DNA of 64,000 nucleotides from Unio delphinus (lineage: Eukaryota; Mollusca; Bivalvia; Unionida; Unionidae): NCBI GenBank assembly GCA_029339505.1, contig JAQISU010000210.1, forward strand, positions 16,507,501 to 16,571,500, written 5' to 3'. The translations under genes were made by a program, and so were the position numbers. The notes under the pieces were generated by a model. The model was given only the letters and a program-made list of their open reading frames with translations, did no database searches and had not been told where the DNA came from. Within the stretch, counting starts at the first letter, position 1, and each line of letters begins with the position of its first letter. Positions 12,491 through 25,388 of the stretch are shown one piece after another.

Positions 12491-13225
12491 CATGTTTTAA
12501 AATAATAGTTATGAATGATAACCAATCATATCCATGTGCAATATTTATCTACAATGGTTATCTGTACACTTACTCTGCCATTTACAAAAAAGTTCACACA
12601 ACCCTAATCAATCATGATTTACGTTTCATTCAACTGGATGAAATATTACCTATTTCTTAGCGCAGTATAGGCTCTGCATGGTGGATAGTATAAATGGTGC
12701 AGAAAATCCCAAGTAATAACCATTAACCTACAGGAAACTACTGGACGTTTTCTCACAAATGAGAACAATATGTTAAAATGTACTATATGCTTATTATTAA
12801 TTAATTATTATTGGACTTTCTTGTTTTTTTATGACTAACCCATTCAACATTTAGTTTGTGCCCTCTAGATTACAATGACCAATACCTTTTTACATTAAAA
12901 AATTTCCCTAGGTAAGTGGTCGCTCAATTGCTGTTCTGGAATGATTGCCAACAGACCTAACCATCATCTAGAAGATTTCTGTATCAATTCCTAATTAGTG
13001 ATCTGTCTACTGTCTAATACCTATTTCTCTGTGGCATATAGTGACAGGTGATTAATTATCCAAATAATTCAATTGAAACAATCCATCAATATCATATTAC
13101 ACCAGGCATTGGAGGGAGTACTGATGACAATGCTAGCTTTACTGATCCATTAATATAGCGTTTTGGGTAAAGGAATGTTTTAGTAATCTATAAAACAATT
13201 GGGCAAATTACCTGAATCTGGATTT

Positions 13226-13254
13226 CACACACACACACACACACACACACATGC

Positions 13255-13286
<32 letters not shown>

Positions 13287-13290
13287 GGAG
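13226..13290 (+). repeat. (CA)n then (GA)n microsatellite
   Basis: About 12 CA units followed directly by about 12 GA units. Confidence 0.97.
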
Positions 13291-13897
13291 GTTGTTGAGG
13301 TTAGATGATGCATCTCTTCTGCACAGCAATAAAACTTACAATAAACAGCCTGCTCAATGATAAAGTATTGATTCCCAGCCTGACTAATTGCCTCAAACTA
13401 TTGACAGTGACAGTACTAGTCATCAACACATAACCACAAGGGTGACAAGCAAAGCCTGACCTATCAGCCAAAATGTTGGTGTCTGTAAAAGGGCTGATAA
13501 CTATGTCTGACGTACTGGCCAGTAAGAGGATGAGAATTCTATTACTGACCTACATGCATCTGGCATCTAGGAGGGGAGGGTCAGGAATCCTTGCCTGACC
13601 TCTAGACGCCTGGAACCTATTCATCAAATTCAATTTTCGCAATGTGTAAAACTCTGGCATCAGTATGTTAAGAACATTCTACATATCCATATATTTTTGT
13701 TGCCCTTGCTAGCATACCCATATTGAGCACATACACATAATATATATTTTTTGTTGCCCTTGCTAGCATACCCATTTTGAGTGCATACACATATTTGGTG
13801 TCAAAAACGTATTTAAAAGTTCATCACTTATCACGACCCAATCATTTCCACTTTGAGTATGTTCTGCTTCATGTCACTTCAAACAATGTGGGCACCT

Positions 13898-14120
13898 TGT
13901 GTCCATAGCTTTGAAATCATTGCCATCTCACCTGTCTGCATGGGTTCAAGTCTCAGATTTGGCCAAAGTGGGTATGTGAAAGAGCATGTCAGTAACATCT
14001 CATAGGTCAGTCCGGTTCTTTCCAGTGATTTCCCAGGTTCTTCGACCACCATGTATACTATCTGATATGTTTATATTGTGCCAAAAATAATTTAAAATAC
14101 TAAATTAACAACATCAAACA
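13898..14120 (+). mobile_element. SINE-A, diverged copy
   Basis: It keeps the B-box word 'tgggttcaagtctcagat', the body 'cagtaacatctcataggtcagt..ggttctttccag' and 'accaccatgtata', ending in an AAC-rich tail. The tRNA-like head is decayed. Confidence 0.7.
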
Positions 14121-15364
14121 ATAAATTTTCTATTATTACCATCAATATTATCTGCAAATGTGTAAGATATGTGAAGGTCCAATAATTCTATAAAATGATC
14201 TCGCAATCTTACATCGGTGAAATCACACCGAGAAAAAAATCTTAAAAGTAGAGGTCACAAAAGTAAATGAAGAGAGCTAACTCCTCCATGATAATGCTGG
14301 TCTTTTATTATTATTATGATCTTGGAGTGCAGGGTGTGTTTACTTGGTTGAATACAGCATGTACTTGAACTTCTATTATCCTACCTTGTTATCGGATATC
14401 TGATTACTATGTCCTGAAACCTGAATGTGTTGTGCAGAGACCCAAACAACATGAATCACGCAACAGGACAAGGTGCAGTGCTGATTCATTTCTGAAGCTA
14501 GCTACAATTATTTCCACACCTGTAAATGTTTCCACCCCTGGAGTAAATGTTTACATGAATGTTTCCACACCTGAACATGTTTACATGAATGTATCCACAC
14601 CTGTACATATTTAGATGAATGTTTCTATTCCTGTAAATGTTTACAAGAATAAACTATTGTTTGTTTCATTTTCATGACGTATGGACATTTGTAATTTTCA
14701 AATCAAATGTAACAACTCAAGGAAAAGCCAAAGCTGCAATAATATGTCATTGTACACTATGGGCCAAACCAATAATGTCTTTCCAGTTGGATGAACATCA
14801 CTGTTTCTCCAAGCAGATCTTATCACTTTTACCCCATGGTGAAAATGCCCCATGAGGTGCAAATTTATGTTGATCTTTGAAGAGCAGATTAGTTTGGGCC
14901 AGAGAAAATTAATTAGATTTATGGGTAGATGTGCTTGTTAAATTGCTATGCTGCAATGATTTTTAAGATCTGTTTTGGGAGAAAGTGATTTTTAATTAAG
15001 CCTTCGCTTTATTTAACCACTTCAGACAAGACAAGACGAAAAGGTTAAGCTCAATTTTATATCGAAAATGTCAAAAATTGAAACTCTACAGAACTTGTAA
15101 TTGGAAAATCTAGGGTCAGGCTTTCCGAAAATGTTGGTGCCTAGTTATAAAAGACATTTAAATTTAATCCTGATTGGCTATAATAAATAAGTGGCACGTT
15201 TCCAACACAAAACCTCATCTTTTAGGTAAGGCCAATCAGAAAACCTAGTTAGTCCACATTTTTTCCTGAAAGAGGTAAATTAAAGTACTCCTGGAGAAAT
15301 TTGGAAGAAATTATCCCCAAGCTATGTAGCAACCTTACTAGATATCCACTCAGTGGGTCTAGTT

Positions 15365-15672
15365 GTCAGCAGTGATTTGGTTTAGTTTAACACTAGCCAT
15401 CTTGCTGTAGCACCAGACAGCTAGGCAGTCAAAGGTATTTTCCTTGACATCTCTATGCGGGGTTTAAGTCTTCTGACTTAGCCAGCATGAATATTTGTGA
15501 AAGCTTCCTCATAACTTCATACGAGTCAGTGGTTTTCCTAGTTTCGTTATCCACGATATATATATAAGATATATTATATATAATTATAATATATATAGTA
15601 TCGATATATGTGCCACCAATTATAGACTATTACGTGTTGACAAATACTTTAAACTCACAACAACAACAACGA
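15365..15672 (+). mobile_element. SINE-A, strongly diverged copy
   Basis: It has the SINE-A order 'gggtttaagtctt', 'gaaagcttcctcataacttc', 'gtcagtggttttccta' and a CAACAACAACAAC tail, with an AT-rich 'atatata' expansion at 15556-15612 inside. Confidence 0.55.
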
Positions 15673-17614
15673 CTATCTTGTATACAATTAAGAGAGCTAA
15701 ATGAGTGGATGAGCACCATGTTAATATGGCTTCCATCTTAGATTTAACAGGCAAATGAACAGAATGCAGCTACATGCAACTCACCTTAATGGGCACCACT
15801 ATTTGAAAACTGGGATAATGTGATTTTGAATAGAATGGGTTTTGCCACTAATTATGCATGATGCAGGTCTTTATTTTAAAAAAAACCTATTAGTACAATT
15901 TCTATGCAACAATCATGAACGACAAAAATAAAATTTGAAAAATATGAGGGATTTTCCGTATCATTCAAAATGATAAAAATTCCACAATAAGTAATTACTG
16001 CCTATTATAAGTGATTTGCTTACTTTAAAAGTTCTATTAATCTTATAAATACTACATGTGGAAGGAAGTCACAATCATCACCCACTTCACAATGTGTGAC
16101 ACCACTTTAAAATGTGACACATGAGTCTGTCCCCATCAAGTGCTTCATAACCTAGACAAAAAGGATCATGACCACTGAGTGCATAAAATAGATTAAGTGT
16201 TATAGGGGAATCATCTGATCTAATGCTTAAATATATGGACACAATATATGTAACTGTTTAGTAAGGTTTATAGACAACTATTTTTCTAAAAATACTTTCT
16301 CCTCATTTTAATTATCCAATGCATCCAACATTACAAAATCATATTGTTAGAACTGTGTAACTTACTGTGAACAGGATATGCCACTTGTATCAGATGAATT
16401 CATGGAGTCTGTGGCAGGGAAAATGTGCTGTGTAATCTAATTGAGATGTATTAAAACAGCCCCCTCCTTATGCTCTTTTATCTGTGATTCCAAGAACATG
16501 CAGTTTTCACACATGGGGGATAGGGTCTGCCACAATTGGTGGTTCCTCACTGCCCCTCCCCCACCCCAACCCCGATAATAAGAAACTAATGGTGAAGTAG
16601 AGCAGTAGATCTTGTGAGCAATTGCAATTGTTAAAATATTTGCCTCCAGCATCACAGTGGCTTAGAGATGAAATCAGCAAGACCTTTCCATCTTCTACAT
16701 CCTTATCAACTCTAATTCATCATTACTATTTCAGTGTTTCCTCTGTAATCAGACCTGGATAGACAAAGAGGTACAAGAGAGGACATCATTGCTATTTCAG
16801 TACCTCTGCTGTGATCAGCTCTAGACAAGACAGATGTGGAGGGTAACTTCTGTACTAATCTTTCTGTTATCATTATACACCTGACTGAAGGCAAAGCATT
16901 CAACATTCGATGACACAGATAAGAAAAGCCAAACCAATGAAGGTTTGTCTATCCAATGTCATGTTAAGATTCCTCTTGGAATGCAGAAGAATGCATTCTT
17001 TTTCCACTGATATAAAAGAACAATATTCCCGTATGATCCTAGGTTACTTTGGCATCTGATCTGTTACCCATGTGTCAGTTTCTAAAATATACCATCTCCA
17101 CAACCCCCTTCCCCGTTGGCATCATTTTCCTACACAATCAAAACCATTAGTGCCTATATTCAATGAATCTTTTGCACCCATGTCTGCACTCGCCATTCCT
17201 GTTTTTCTTTTATCTTTACATTCCAATTCATGTGGCATTTGATATACAATATTACCATCCTGATTTTAAATTATTACCATCCTCATATTAAAACATTACC
17301 AACCATGACATTACAGTATATATTCTTACCAACCTGATATTATAATAGTACCATCCCTGATATCAAAATAGACCTTGTTACCATTTTTGCAAACATAATA
17401 TACAGAACTTTCAACAATTCTAATAATGCAATAAATAGCCATTACCACCCCTATAATTTATCTTTTTACCAACCCTAATATTGTAATATACCCATTATCA
17501 TGTCTACATTACATCATTTTACCAACCCTTATAATGCAATATACACATTACCACCCCTATATTGTAATATACCCTCTTACAATTCCTGATACAACAATAT
17601 TGTCTGTTACCTAC

Positions 17615-17876
17615 CTTGAGGGGTCCCGAATGGTCGAAAATGATCTCAGTTATAGATCACTGCCATCTCACCTGTCTGCGTGGGTTCGTGTCTCAGATTC
17701 AGCCAATGTGGGTATGCGAGAAAGCTTGCCAGTAGCTTTTCCATGGGTCAGTGGGGTTTTCACGGGGGGGGGGGAGGAGGGGGCTGGGCTATTTCTCCAT
17801 TATTAATACTGGCCACCATGTATAGCCTTTTGTGTGCTGAATAATTGTGTTAAACCCTACAACAACAACAACAACC
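17615..17876 (+). mobile_element. SINE-A copy
   Basis: It has the SINE-A head (ggggtcccgaatggtc), B box (gggttcgtgtctcagattc), body and a CAACAACAACAAC tail. A G-rich run (17765-17785) replaces the usual 'ttccgggg' stretch. Confidence 0.85.
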
Positions 17877-18086
17877 AACCTTGATATAACAATCTATCCT
17901 ATCACCAACCCTGATATTAAAAGAAATCAAATTAGCAACCTTGATATTAAAATATATCCTTTCACAACCCTAATATTGCTCTGCCTTGTTAAAACATTGT
18001 GGTTGCAGTCCACTAGCACCGACTGCAATATGCAGCAAATTATTTACAACATACCACCATAGATTATAATAGCATAATATACAAGC

Positions 18087-18305
18087 GGGTCCCAGAGTGG
18101 CAGAGTGATCTAAAGCGCTCTCCGTTACCGATCACTGCCATCTCACCTCTGTTTGGGTGGGTTCGAGTCTCAGATTCAACCTATGTGGGTATGTAAGAAA
18201 GCTTGCCAGTAGCTTCTCGTGGGTCAGTGGTTCTTTATTGGGATTTTCCTGGGTTCTTCCTCCACCATTAATACTGGCTGCTATGTATAGCCTTACAACC
18301 ACAAC
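18087..18305 (+). mobile_element. SINE-A copy
   Basis: It begins GGGTCCCAGAGTGGCAGAGTG and has a near-perfect B box (GGGTTCGAGTCTC). The tail is cut short: the 'tggcgttaaaccc' block is missing before the final 'acaaccacaacc'. Confidence 0.83.
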
Positions 18306-18779
18306 CTAGTGAGTACAGTAATTTTTCTTTTAATGCAGATGTTTTGAAAAGGACATGAATATAAAAAACTAATTTTCACCTGTCTCTTTCCACCCTTATT
18401 TTGTATATATTGTAACAATTTTGTTTATAAGTAGTACTACTGCCTTACATCAGGAATCCCATTATAACAAGGTGCACTTTACTTAGGAAAAGATATATTA
18501 CAATAAATGATGTGATAGATACTACAACCCTGATAGTACAATTTTCTCAATTTACTGAATTGAATTGTATCTTTGTAAAACTCGACATTAAATGTTAAAT
18601 GTGTCCCTCAAAGTCTTTTCTACCAAGATTACATCATGTTCAATGGTCTGTATTTTTATTCAGGACCAGATATATAGCGTAGATATAAAGGTCTTCGTGT
18701 AAACCCCATTTCATTATATCCTTAGGTTATGGGGAAGTAGCCTGTCGTCAAGATGTTTGTCATGGCAGATATAATGGAT
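18306..18779. other. Non-coding, nothing recognised
   Basis: AT-rich sequence with no repeat or coding signal that I can support. Confidence 0.4.
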
Positions 18780-19055
18780 GGCATGATGTTTATTTAGGAC
18801 AATGAACTAGAAATAAGAATTAGAAATGGCAAAATAACCATACTGATATAGCCATCTACATATATTTAGAAAAAGTGTATGTGACATGAACTAGAAATAA
18901 GAATTATGATGGCAAAATAACCATACTGATACAGCCATCTACATATATTTAGAAAAAGTGTATGTGACATGAACTAGAAATAAGAATTCTGATGGCAAAA
19001 TAACCATACTGATATAGCCATCTAGATATATTTAGAAAAAGTGGATATGACATGT
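18780..19055 (+). repeat. About 84-bp tandem repeat, three copies
   Basis: Three direct copies of a unit containing 'gaactagaaataagaatt', 'atggcaaaataaccatactg', 'gccatctacatatattta' and 'gaaaaagtgtatgtgacat', with few differences. Confidence 0.9.
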
Positions 19056-19299
19056 AAAAGCTGACCACAGTAATGTCCACAGACAGTCCATTTTGGTCAT
19101 TTTTTTGGGACAAACTAGATAAGAGTAGCCATAACTATTTTTTTTTAAATCAGATCAGCATCATCTTAATTTAGGACCAATGTGAGATCATGAGAGATCA
19201 CATGTCTTAATGAGATATCACAAGTCTTAATGAAATATCACAGGTCTTTACATGCAAAAATCCCAATGATGAAATGTCCATCCATGTGCGTAGTAATAA

Positions 19300-19925
19300 T
19301 ATTATAACGGCGGACATCTTAGACAATCATGTTTGACACTCATGTTAGACATCAGAACAAGTCCATTTTCATTATGGTCGTCATGTTAGACACGAGATCC
19401 AATCCATTTTTATAATGGTGGTCATGTTCAACATGAGATCCAATCCATTTTTATAATGGTGGTCATGTCCGACACGAGATACAATCTATCTTTTCATGGT
19501 GGCCATGTTAGACACGAGATCCAATCCATTTTTGTAATGGTGGTCATGTTAGACTTAGATCCAATCAATTTGTATAATGTTGGTCATGTTAGACACGAGA
19601 TACAATCCATTTTTTGTAATGGTGTTTATGACACGAGATCCAATCCATTTTGATAATGGTGGTCATGTTAGACACGAGATCCAATCCATTTTTATAATGG
19701 TGGTCATGTTAGACACAAAATGCAATCCATTTTTTATAATGGTGGTCATGACACGAGATCAAATCCATTTTGATAATGGTGGTTATGTTAGACACGAGAT
19801 ACAATCTTTTTTTTCATGGTGGTCATGTTAGACATGAGATCCAATCCATTTTGATAATGGTGGTCATGTTAGACACGAGATACAATTCGATTTTTTCATG
19901 ATGGTCATGTTAGACATCTATTTTT
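19300..19925 (+). repeat. Minisatellite, about 41-bp unit, about 14 copies
   Basis: Units of 'gttagacacgagatccaatc', 'catttttataatggtggtcat' with substitutions and short deletions. Open plus-strand frames (M-V-V-M-L-D-T-R) are repeat by-products. Confidence 0.92.
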
Positions 19926-20221
19926 TATATGACTGACTAGATGTCATTAGAATTCTTTCTTAAAAAAACCACATGATGCTACTATCCATTCAGGATAGGT
20001 AACCACAAGATTTTCAGGGTCTAGGAAATTACCCCCCCCCCTGTCAATTACCCCAGTGCCATTACCCCCCCCCCCCCCCCCCCATCAATTAATCCCCTAT
20101 TCCCCCCGACTATTACTATATAACCCATAATTGTTATATCCCAAGAGTAAATAATGAATTAAAATAAATTTCAAAATTATTTTTCTTACATTTTTATTTT
20201 AGTAAATGAATCTCAGCCTTG

Positions 20222-20361
20222 AAAACATATACTTGTCCTGGAATATTCAATAGTAAAATCATCATATCATAATGTTATATTACCACAAAATAAAGTTCAG
20301 AGTATACGTGGAAAGCAAAAAATTATGTACTATTGAATATTCCAGGACAAGTATATGTTTT
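20222..20361. repeat. Perfect 34-bp inverted repeat, hairpin or MITE
   Basis: The arms are 20222-20255 and 20328-20361, exact reverse complements of each other with a 72-bp spacer. Each arm contains 'acttgtcctggaatattcaa' or its complement. No clear target duplication is visible, so it may be a small MITE or a locally formed palindrome. Confidence 0.8.
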
Positions 20362-20827
20362 TGGACAGGTAAAGTGTTCTCCCGCGCCTTACAAAGTTTG
20401 CGTAATAAACTTCTTTGAACAATAAAAACTAACAAACATATGTATACTTAAAAACTACTGCTGATGTACGTACTTACTTTCAACTAATAAACTATCCGTT
20501 TAAACCGTTAATTAAATGTCGGCACTCTCAAATTGATCGCCTCAGGTAACGCGCACCATTCACATCCGGCAATATCCGGGGACTTTCACAAATTCTGATG
20601 ACGATTACAACATGGAAGTGTTTAAAAATCAGAGGCCGTTCATGGGAGTTAGGAAAAATCGCAGCGAGAGGTTGATTGTTAAACGAGTTATCATAGGAAA
20701 AGATTTTGAACGGCAAATTATCTTACATATGTTCTAGATTATTTACTCCACTGTGGTAATACAGGAAACTATAGTTAACCCAACAATCTAAAAATAGTAT
20801 GATCTTTAGACCAAAAATTACTACTAA

Positions 20828-20955
<128 letters not shown>

Positions 20956-21922
20956 AGCCAAATTCAGATTACAACACAAAAGAAGGGGTGGGGATATCAT
21001 ACAGAAATAAATGCCTTTAATTTTTTGAATACGGGTAGGGTACCCCTAAGGTATACTAGCTTACTCCTACTTGAGCCTCACGGGGTATCTCAAAATAATG
21101 TCATGGACCTTGTGTCAGACGAAGCCCTTGTTTATTCTTTTCCGCCGAACTTTAGCAGTTAGTCATCAAATAATTTAGCAAACTATTGACTTTTGTATGA
21201 AAACAGGCGAAATAATTCAATAATTCAAGACGGTTACAATGAAAGAAAAGAAAGCATTTTCCACAGTCAATTAGCAATGCTCGATCCACACAGGCCGGAT
21301 ATATGGTACTGCGCTCAAATGGATACGCTCTAATTGCAATGTTTTACTTCGTGCTACGGAATAAATAAGCCGATACATATACATATAGAGCTTTTGTGTG
21401 AGATGCTTAAAAAAAACTGAAGAGACAACCACCGCTTGACAAAAATGATACATACTAATTCACAATATTGTTATTAATATAATTAAATCTGTTTTCATTT
21501 TTCACAAATTACTTTAAAAGTTACTTTTATAATTTAAAACTAAAAAATGCATTTGCAACAAATTAATGTTGAGTTTTGCACATAAAGTCGTTTACGATCC
21601 TTTTATCACACCTTTAATATGTTTCATGTAGAGTAGCTCGGTGGCTAAACAGAATTGCAACTTTTGCAGAAATTTTGAAATATTTTCTATGAAGTCATTT
21701 ATATGTAGTTATTTACTAGTTTATGTAAATGTGTTAAGGACATATATTCCTTTCTAAGACTGTGAACCAGTCTAAAGTTTTGGGGGAACGTTTGTTTTCT
21801 GTATGAACTTTACTACGGGATTTATTTTAAGTTCACAACATGTTTTCTTGTTTGTTGAATAAGTTTGATTACTGTTTCCTGGCCCTCTATAATAAATACA
21901 TTCCCCAGGGCCAAGAGAAGCC

Positions 21923-21971
<49 letters not shown>
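21923..21971 (+). repeat. (CA)n microsatellite
   Basis: About 24 uninterrupted CA units. Confidence 0.98.
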
Positions 21972-21973
<2 letters not shown>

Positions 21974-22380
21974 GTTTATATACCTATTATATAAATAGGA
22001 GTAGATAGAAAAAAAAGGGTTTAGTGTCATAGCTTACCTTAATCAGCAAGGTCTCTTCATGGTGCCATCACACTGCCCTTGGCATAGTGTTTACTATAGT
22101 GAAAGCTCACTTACTTCTCTTCAGTGAAAAGTTTTTATATTGCAACTTACAGAACTATTAGCATATACATAGCAAACTCTTCTGGGAAGTGCATGCACTT
22201 TTATTTTAAACTGAGATACTTAGGACAACAGAGATCTGAAATGAATCAGACTGGCTTTTGTCCCAGTACATTACATTATTGTTGCGGTATATCGTGATTC
22301 ATATCTAGGTATGGTCGAAAATAACACGGTGTAGAGTAGCATAAAATGTTGCATGGTGTTCAGCTATTCTGTTTAGGCAA

Positions 22381-22386
<6 letters not shown>

Positions 22387-22443
<57 letters not shown>
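22387..22443 (+). repeat. (CT)n microsatellite
   Basis: About 28 CT units with one T interruption, directly upstream of a SINE-A copy. Confidence 0.97.
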
Positions 22444-22464
22444 AACATCTCAACAAATATATCA

Positions 22465-22716
22465 ATGGGGATCCCGAGTGGTCTAAAGCGTTCTCCGTTA
22501 CGGATCACTGCCATCCCACCTCTGTCTGCGTGGTTTCGAATCTCAGATTCGGCTAATGTAGTTATGCGAGAAAGCTTGCCAGTAGCTTCTCGTGGGTCGG
22601 TGGTTCTTTCGGGGGGGGGGGGGGGGTCCGGGTTCTTCCTCCATTATTAAAACTAGCGCCATGTATAGCATATCGTGCGCTGAAAAATGGCGTTAAACCC
22701 TACACTAACAACAACA
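22465..22716 (+). mobile_element. SINE-A copy
   Basis: Head 'ggggatcccgagtggtctaaagcg', B box 'ggtttcgaatctcagattc', full body and tail 'tggcgttaaaccctac..aacaacaac'. A run of about 17 G lies at 22611-22626, at the same place where the 17615 copy is also G-rich. Confidence 0.87.
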
Positions 22717-23153
22717 AAAGCATCTATCAGTGCCTTGGCTTGGGTGGCTTTGTCCCAGATAGCACCTCATGCGTCACAGATGACAGGTAATAGCGTGGGA
22801 CTATTTTTAAATCGCCTACGAAGAAAAACCACTAGTTGGACGGGTCTTATTCCAGGGTTGTAATTTTAAAATGTGTTTTGGCCCAACAGAGGGTCGGTGT
22901 GTGCATAATAACTATCAGTGCCGACTTTGGCAACAAGCTGCTTTCCACTATGCCAACTCTGTGCAAATCGGCAATTGTATATTTGACAGTCAAGTATACA
23001 AGTATTTCGCTTGCATTATGTCACATTCTGGAGATCAAGTAACACAACAAAAGAAAAGGAAAACTATCCCTGTTAATTTAACATGCATATCCATCCACGT
23101 GTACTTATTCTTACAGACTTGACCGGAAAAAATTCTTACAAGAATGTTTTTGC

Positions 23154-24275
23154 GCATTAACCACCGGAGCTGCGTTTATTGGGCAGGAGGTTAGGAACCT
23201 CCTTCCATGCACTGTAGCGTCCAGGTCATGTATGATACCCTAAAGTGGGTAGTATTATAGAAAGGTAGACAGATTTAGCTTTACGGTGATGCCAAGCAAT
23301 CTGTACCTTTTAGATGCACAACAAACTACAGAGTGGAAAACCTAATTTTAAGACACGTTTTTTCTTCTCTCACTCAAAATACGCCGGTGGTCGGAGTCTG
23401 ATTTTGTGTTCAGATTTTAGACATTTTGTCCTCGGATTTAAGGTCTCACTGGACAGTGTTTTTGGCAAATTTTCGTCCGTCAATGACCTATTGCAGAAAA
23501 ATGTTAATAATATTACATTAAAGATACAAATAAAAATGAACACATGATTTTTGTTGAAAGGATGCTTGTAAGATTCTGACTGAGGTATTACAGTTAATTC
23601 CTTATTCAACTAGTGACATTTATACTGAACCAACACTAACACCAACCCCTCTTTTTATATTCATTTTGTTCAGGAAAGACCTATTTTGAATATTTTTGCT
23701 GTGACCAGACAGCTAAAAGAATCAGTATGTGCCCTATGTATGTGCCCTATGGGTGAATACAGTTCACTAGTACTGTAACAAATTAGCATAGTTTTTATCA
23801 TCCCTCAACCATCTAGATTCTTAGATATTTACCTGTGTAGCAGACACATGTAAACACGTAAGCCAAGTCGGCTGCTCATTTGAAGCCAAAGTTACGCATT
23901 TGAACTCCAATGCTAGTCTAACTGTGACAGGCATTCATCCATAAGTCAACATATTTCCAAGCCTAACTCAAAGTCTCAAAGTATTTCTAAACCACATTAC
24001 AGATTTAGCTTATGTGTGATAATTAGGCTCATGCCTTCTAGGTGACAAAATACGAACCTATCCAGTAAGACCTAAGGAAGACCGGTCTGAACTGCAAACA
24101 GACAGCTAGTCTGATTCCCTGACCTCTCTCCACTCCCTTACTCTCCTCATAACGGTGAGAAACGGAGTCGAGAGAGGTCAAGGAACCAGACTAACAGACA
24201 GGTGAACCTGTGCAAAATGTAGGATAACGTGTATATTTGGAATATAGAGTGAAATAGACGAGTCCGTTAAGTTAA
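23154..24275 (+). repeat. Dispersed repeat R1, copy 2, interrupted
   Basis: It matches copy 1 (2225-2640, reverse complement) in two blocks, 23154-23450 and 24079-24265. The roughly 630 bp between them have no counterpart in copy 1. The second block is itself split by a palindromic MITE at 24105-24193. Confidence 0.7.
24105..24193. mobile_element. 89-bp palindromic MITE in R1
   Basis: It is flanked by perfect ACAGACA copies (24098-24104 and 24194-24200). Its ends are inverted repeats of about 30 bp: TAGTCTGATTCCCTGACC on the left and the complement of TAGTCTGGTTCCTTGACC on the right. In R1 copy 1 the corresponding place is uninterrupted, which supports a true insertion. Confidence 0.75.
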
Positions 24276-24523
24276 ATAAATAAATAAAATAACAAAAAAG
24301 AAACAAAAGCACAAAAAAAACCAACCCAAAACAAAACAACTCCATATTGTTAAATTCTGCTCATGCTCGAGCAAAATAACCAACGGAAATCGATGTCTTG
24401 AACACAACCAGGCATTACGGTAATGGAAAATCGCTTGGAGGTCTATGTATTAGAATGTATTTAGAAATAGCCTCCAAAATGTCTTTTCCGAATCGCATTT
24501 CATGCGAAAACAACAAAAACCTC

Positions 24524-24623
<100 letters not shown>

Positions 24624-24792
24624 GTCAGCAAGAGAAAAGTACCATAGTACCATATATTCATTTTTCATATATCCTTTCTTCTTTCTGTCCAATTATATCA
24701 ACAATCGTCGTGTATAATTGAACTCTTTTTGCGGCTTGCTAGTGTTGGCTACGGTCTGGTCAAGGTTATATCTGACAATTTCATATGTTATG

Positions 24793-24945
24793 ATCACTTA
24801 CACGTCATATATGAGAAATCGTTCCAGTAGCATCGCGTGGGTCGTTGGTTCTTTTCGGGGTTTTCCCAGGTTCTTCTTCCACCATTGATACCGGCAGCCA
24901 TGTATAGTCTATTTTGTGCTGAAAACATGGCGTAAAACCCTAAGT
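24793..24945 (+). mobile_element. SINE-A, 3' part
   Basis: It starts inside the body ('atgagaaatcgttccagtagc') and continues to 'atggcgtaaaaccctaa'. The tRNA-like head is missing (5' truncation). Confidence 0.75.
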
Positions 24946-25215
24946 AGTAGAGAGGCTGAATCATACAAACATATTTTTAGCCAAGTTTTAAAAACCCTAC
25001 AAACATATTTTAAGTCAAGTTTGAAAAACTCTACAAATATTGTTTTTAGCCAAGTTTGATAAAAGAAGGAGTGGGTGAACCCAGGCGTCTATTTGTTAAA
25101 CCATGGCCTGTTACGAAACCGAAACAATAAGTGTCAAAAAATGAAATTGCCTCTGACGTATTTGTTGTCGCGGTTTTGTTATCTGCTATGAATTAAATCA
25201 TATGATATATTAATA
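24946..25215. other. Host flank left of the Polinton
   Basis: It contains three copies of a roughly 36-bp word ('aaacatatttttagccaagttt') at 24965-25060, then AT-rich DNA leading to the fragment of a foreign Polinton gene. Confidence 0.5.
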
Positions 25216-25338
25216 ATGGTAGGAGAATCGTTAACAACTAGACTAGGTCGAGAGCGATTAGAGAAAATAAAGAGAGATCCTGTCAGACTAAAACTTCAAC
25301 AGCGACAGGAAGCTCCAGTTGGTTTTGAAATATTGTAG
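25216..25338 (+). pseudogene. Fragment of another Polinton's virion gene
   Basis: A 40-codon frame, ATG to TAG, lies 50 bp outside the left end of the element and on the opposite strand from its virion genes. Its peptide begins M-V-G-E-S-L-T-T and continues L-x-R-E-R-L, I-K, P-V-R and L-Q-Q-R-Q. It therefore matches the first 35 or so residues of the 330-residue protein encoded at 32208-33200, while the DNA differs clearly. It is thus a remnant of a different Polinton lineage, not a copy of this one. The homology stops at about codon 33, where this fragment runs into a stop. Confidence 0.72.
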
Positions 25339-25383
25339 CTATATAATATACACATCGACAAAGCAGATTAATCGCAAAGGTGT

Positions 25384-25388
25384 TATTG
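25384..25388. repeat. Target-site duplication, left copy (TATTG)
   Basis: TATTG directly abuts the left terminal repeat and recurs at 41787-41791 directly after the right one. It can be read as TTATTG (6 bp) if the last T of the element is shared. Polintons are known to make 5-6 bp duplications. Confidence 0.82.

Larger units (their letters stand above)
12500..17614. other. Non-coding, decayed repeats
   Basis: AT-rich DNA with a CA/GA microsatellite and two decayed SINE-A copies (listed separately). It also has short 'cctgtaaatgtttcca' repeats at 14515-14640 and a run of loosely repeated 'taccaaccctgatatt' words at 17270-17610. No gene is supported. Confidence 0.5.
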
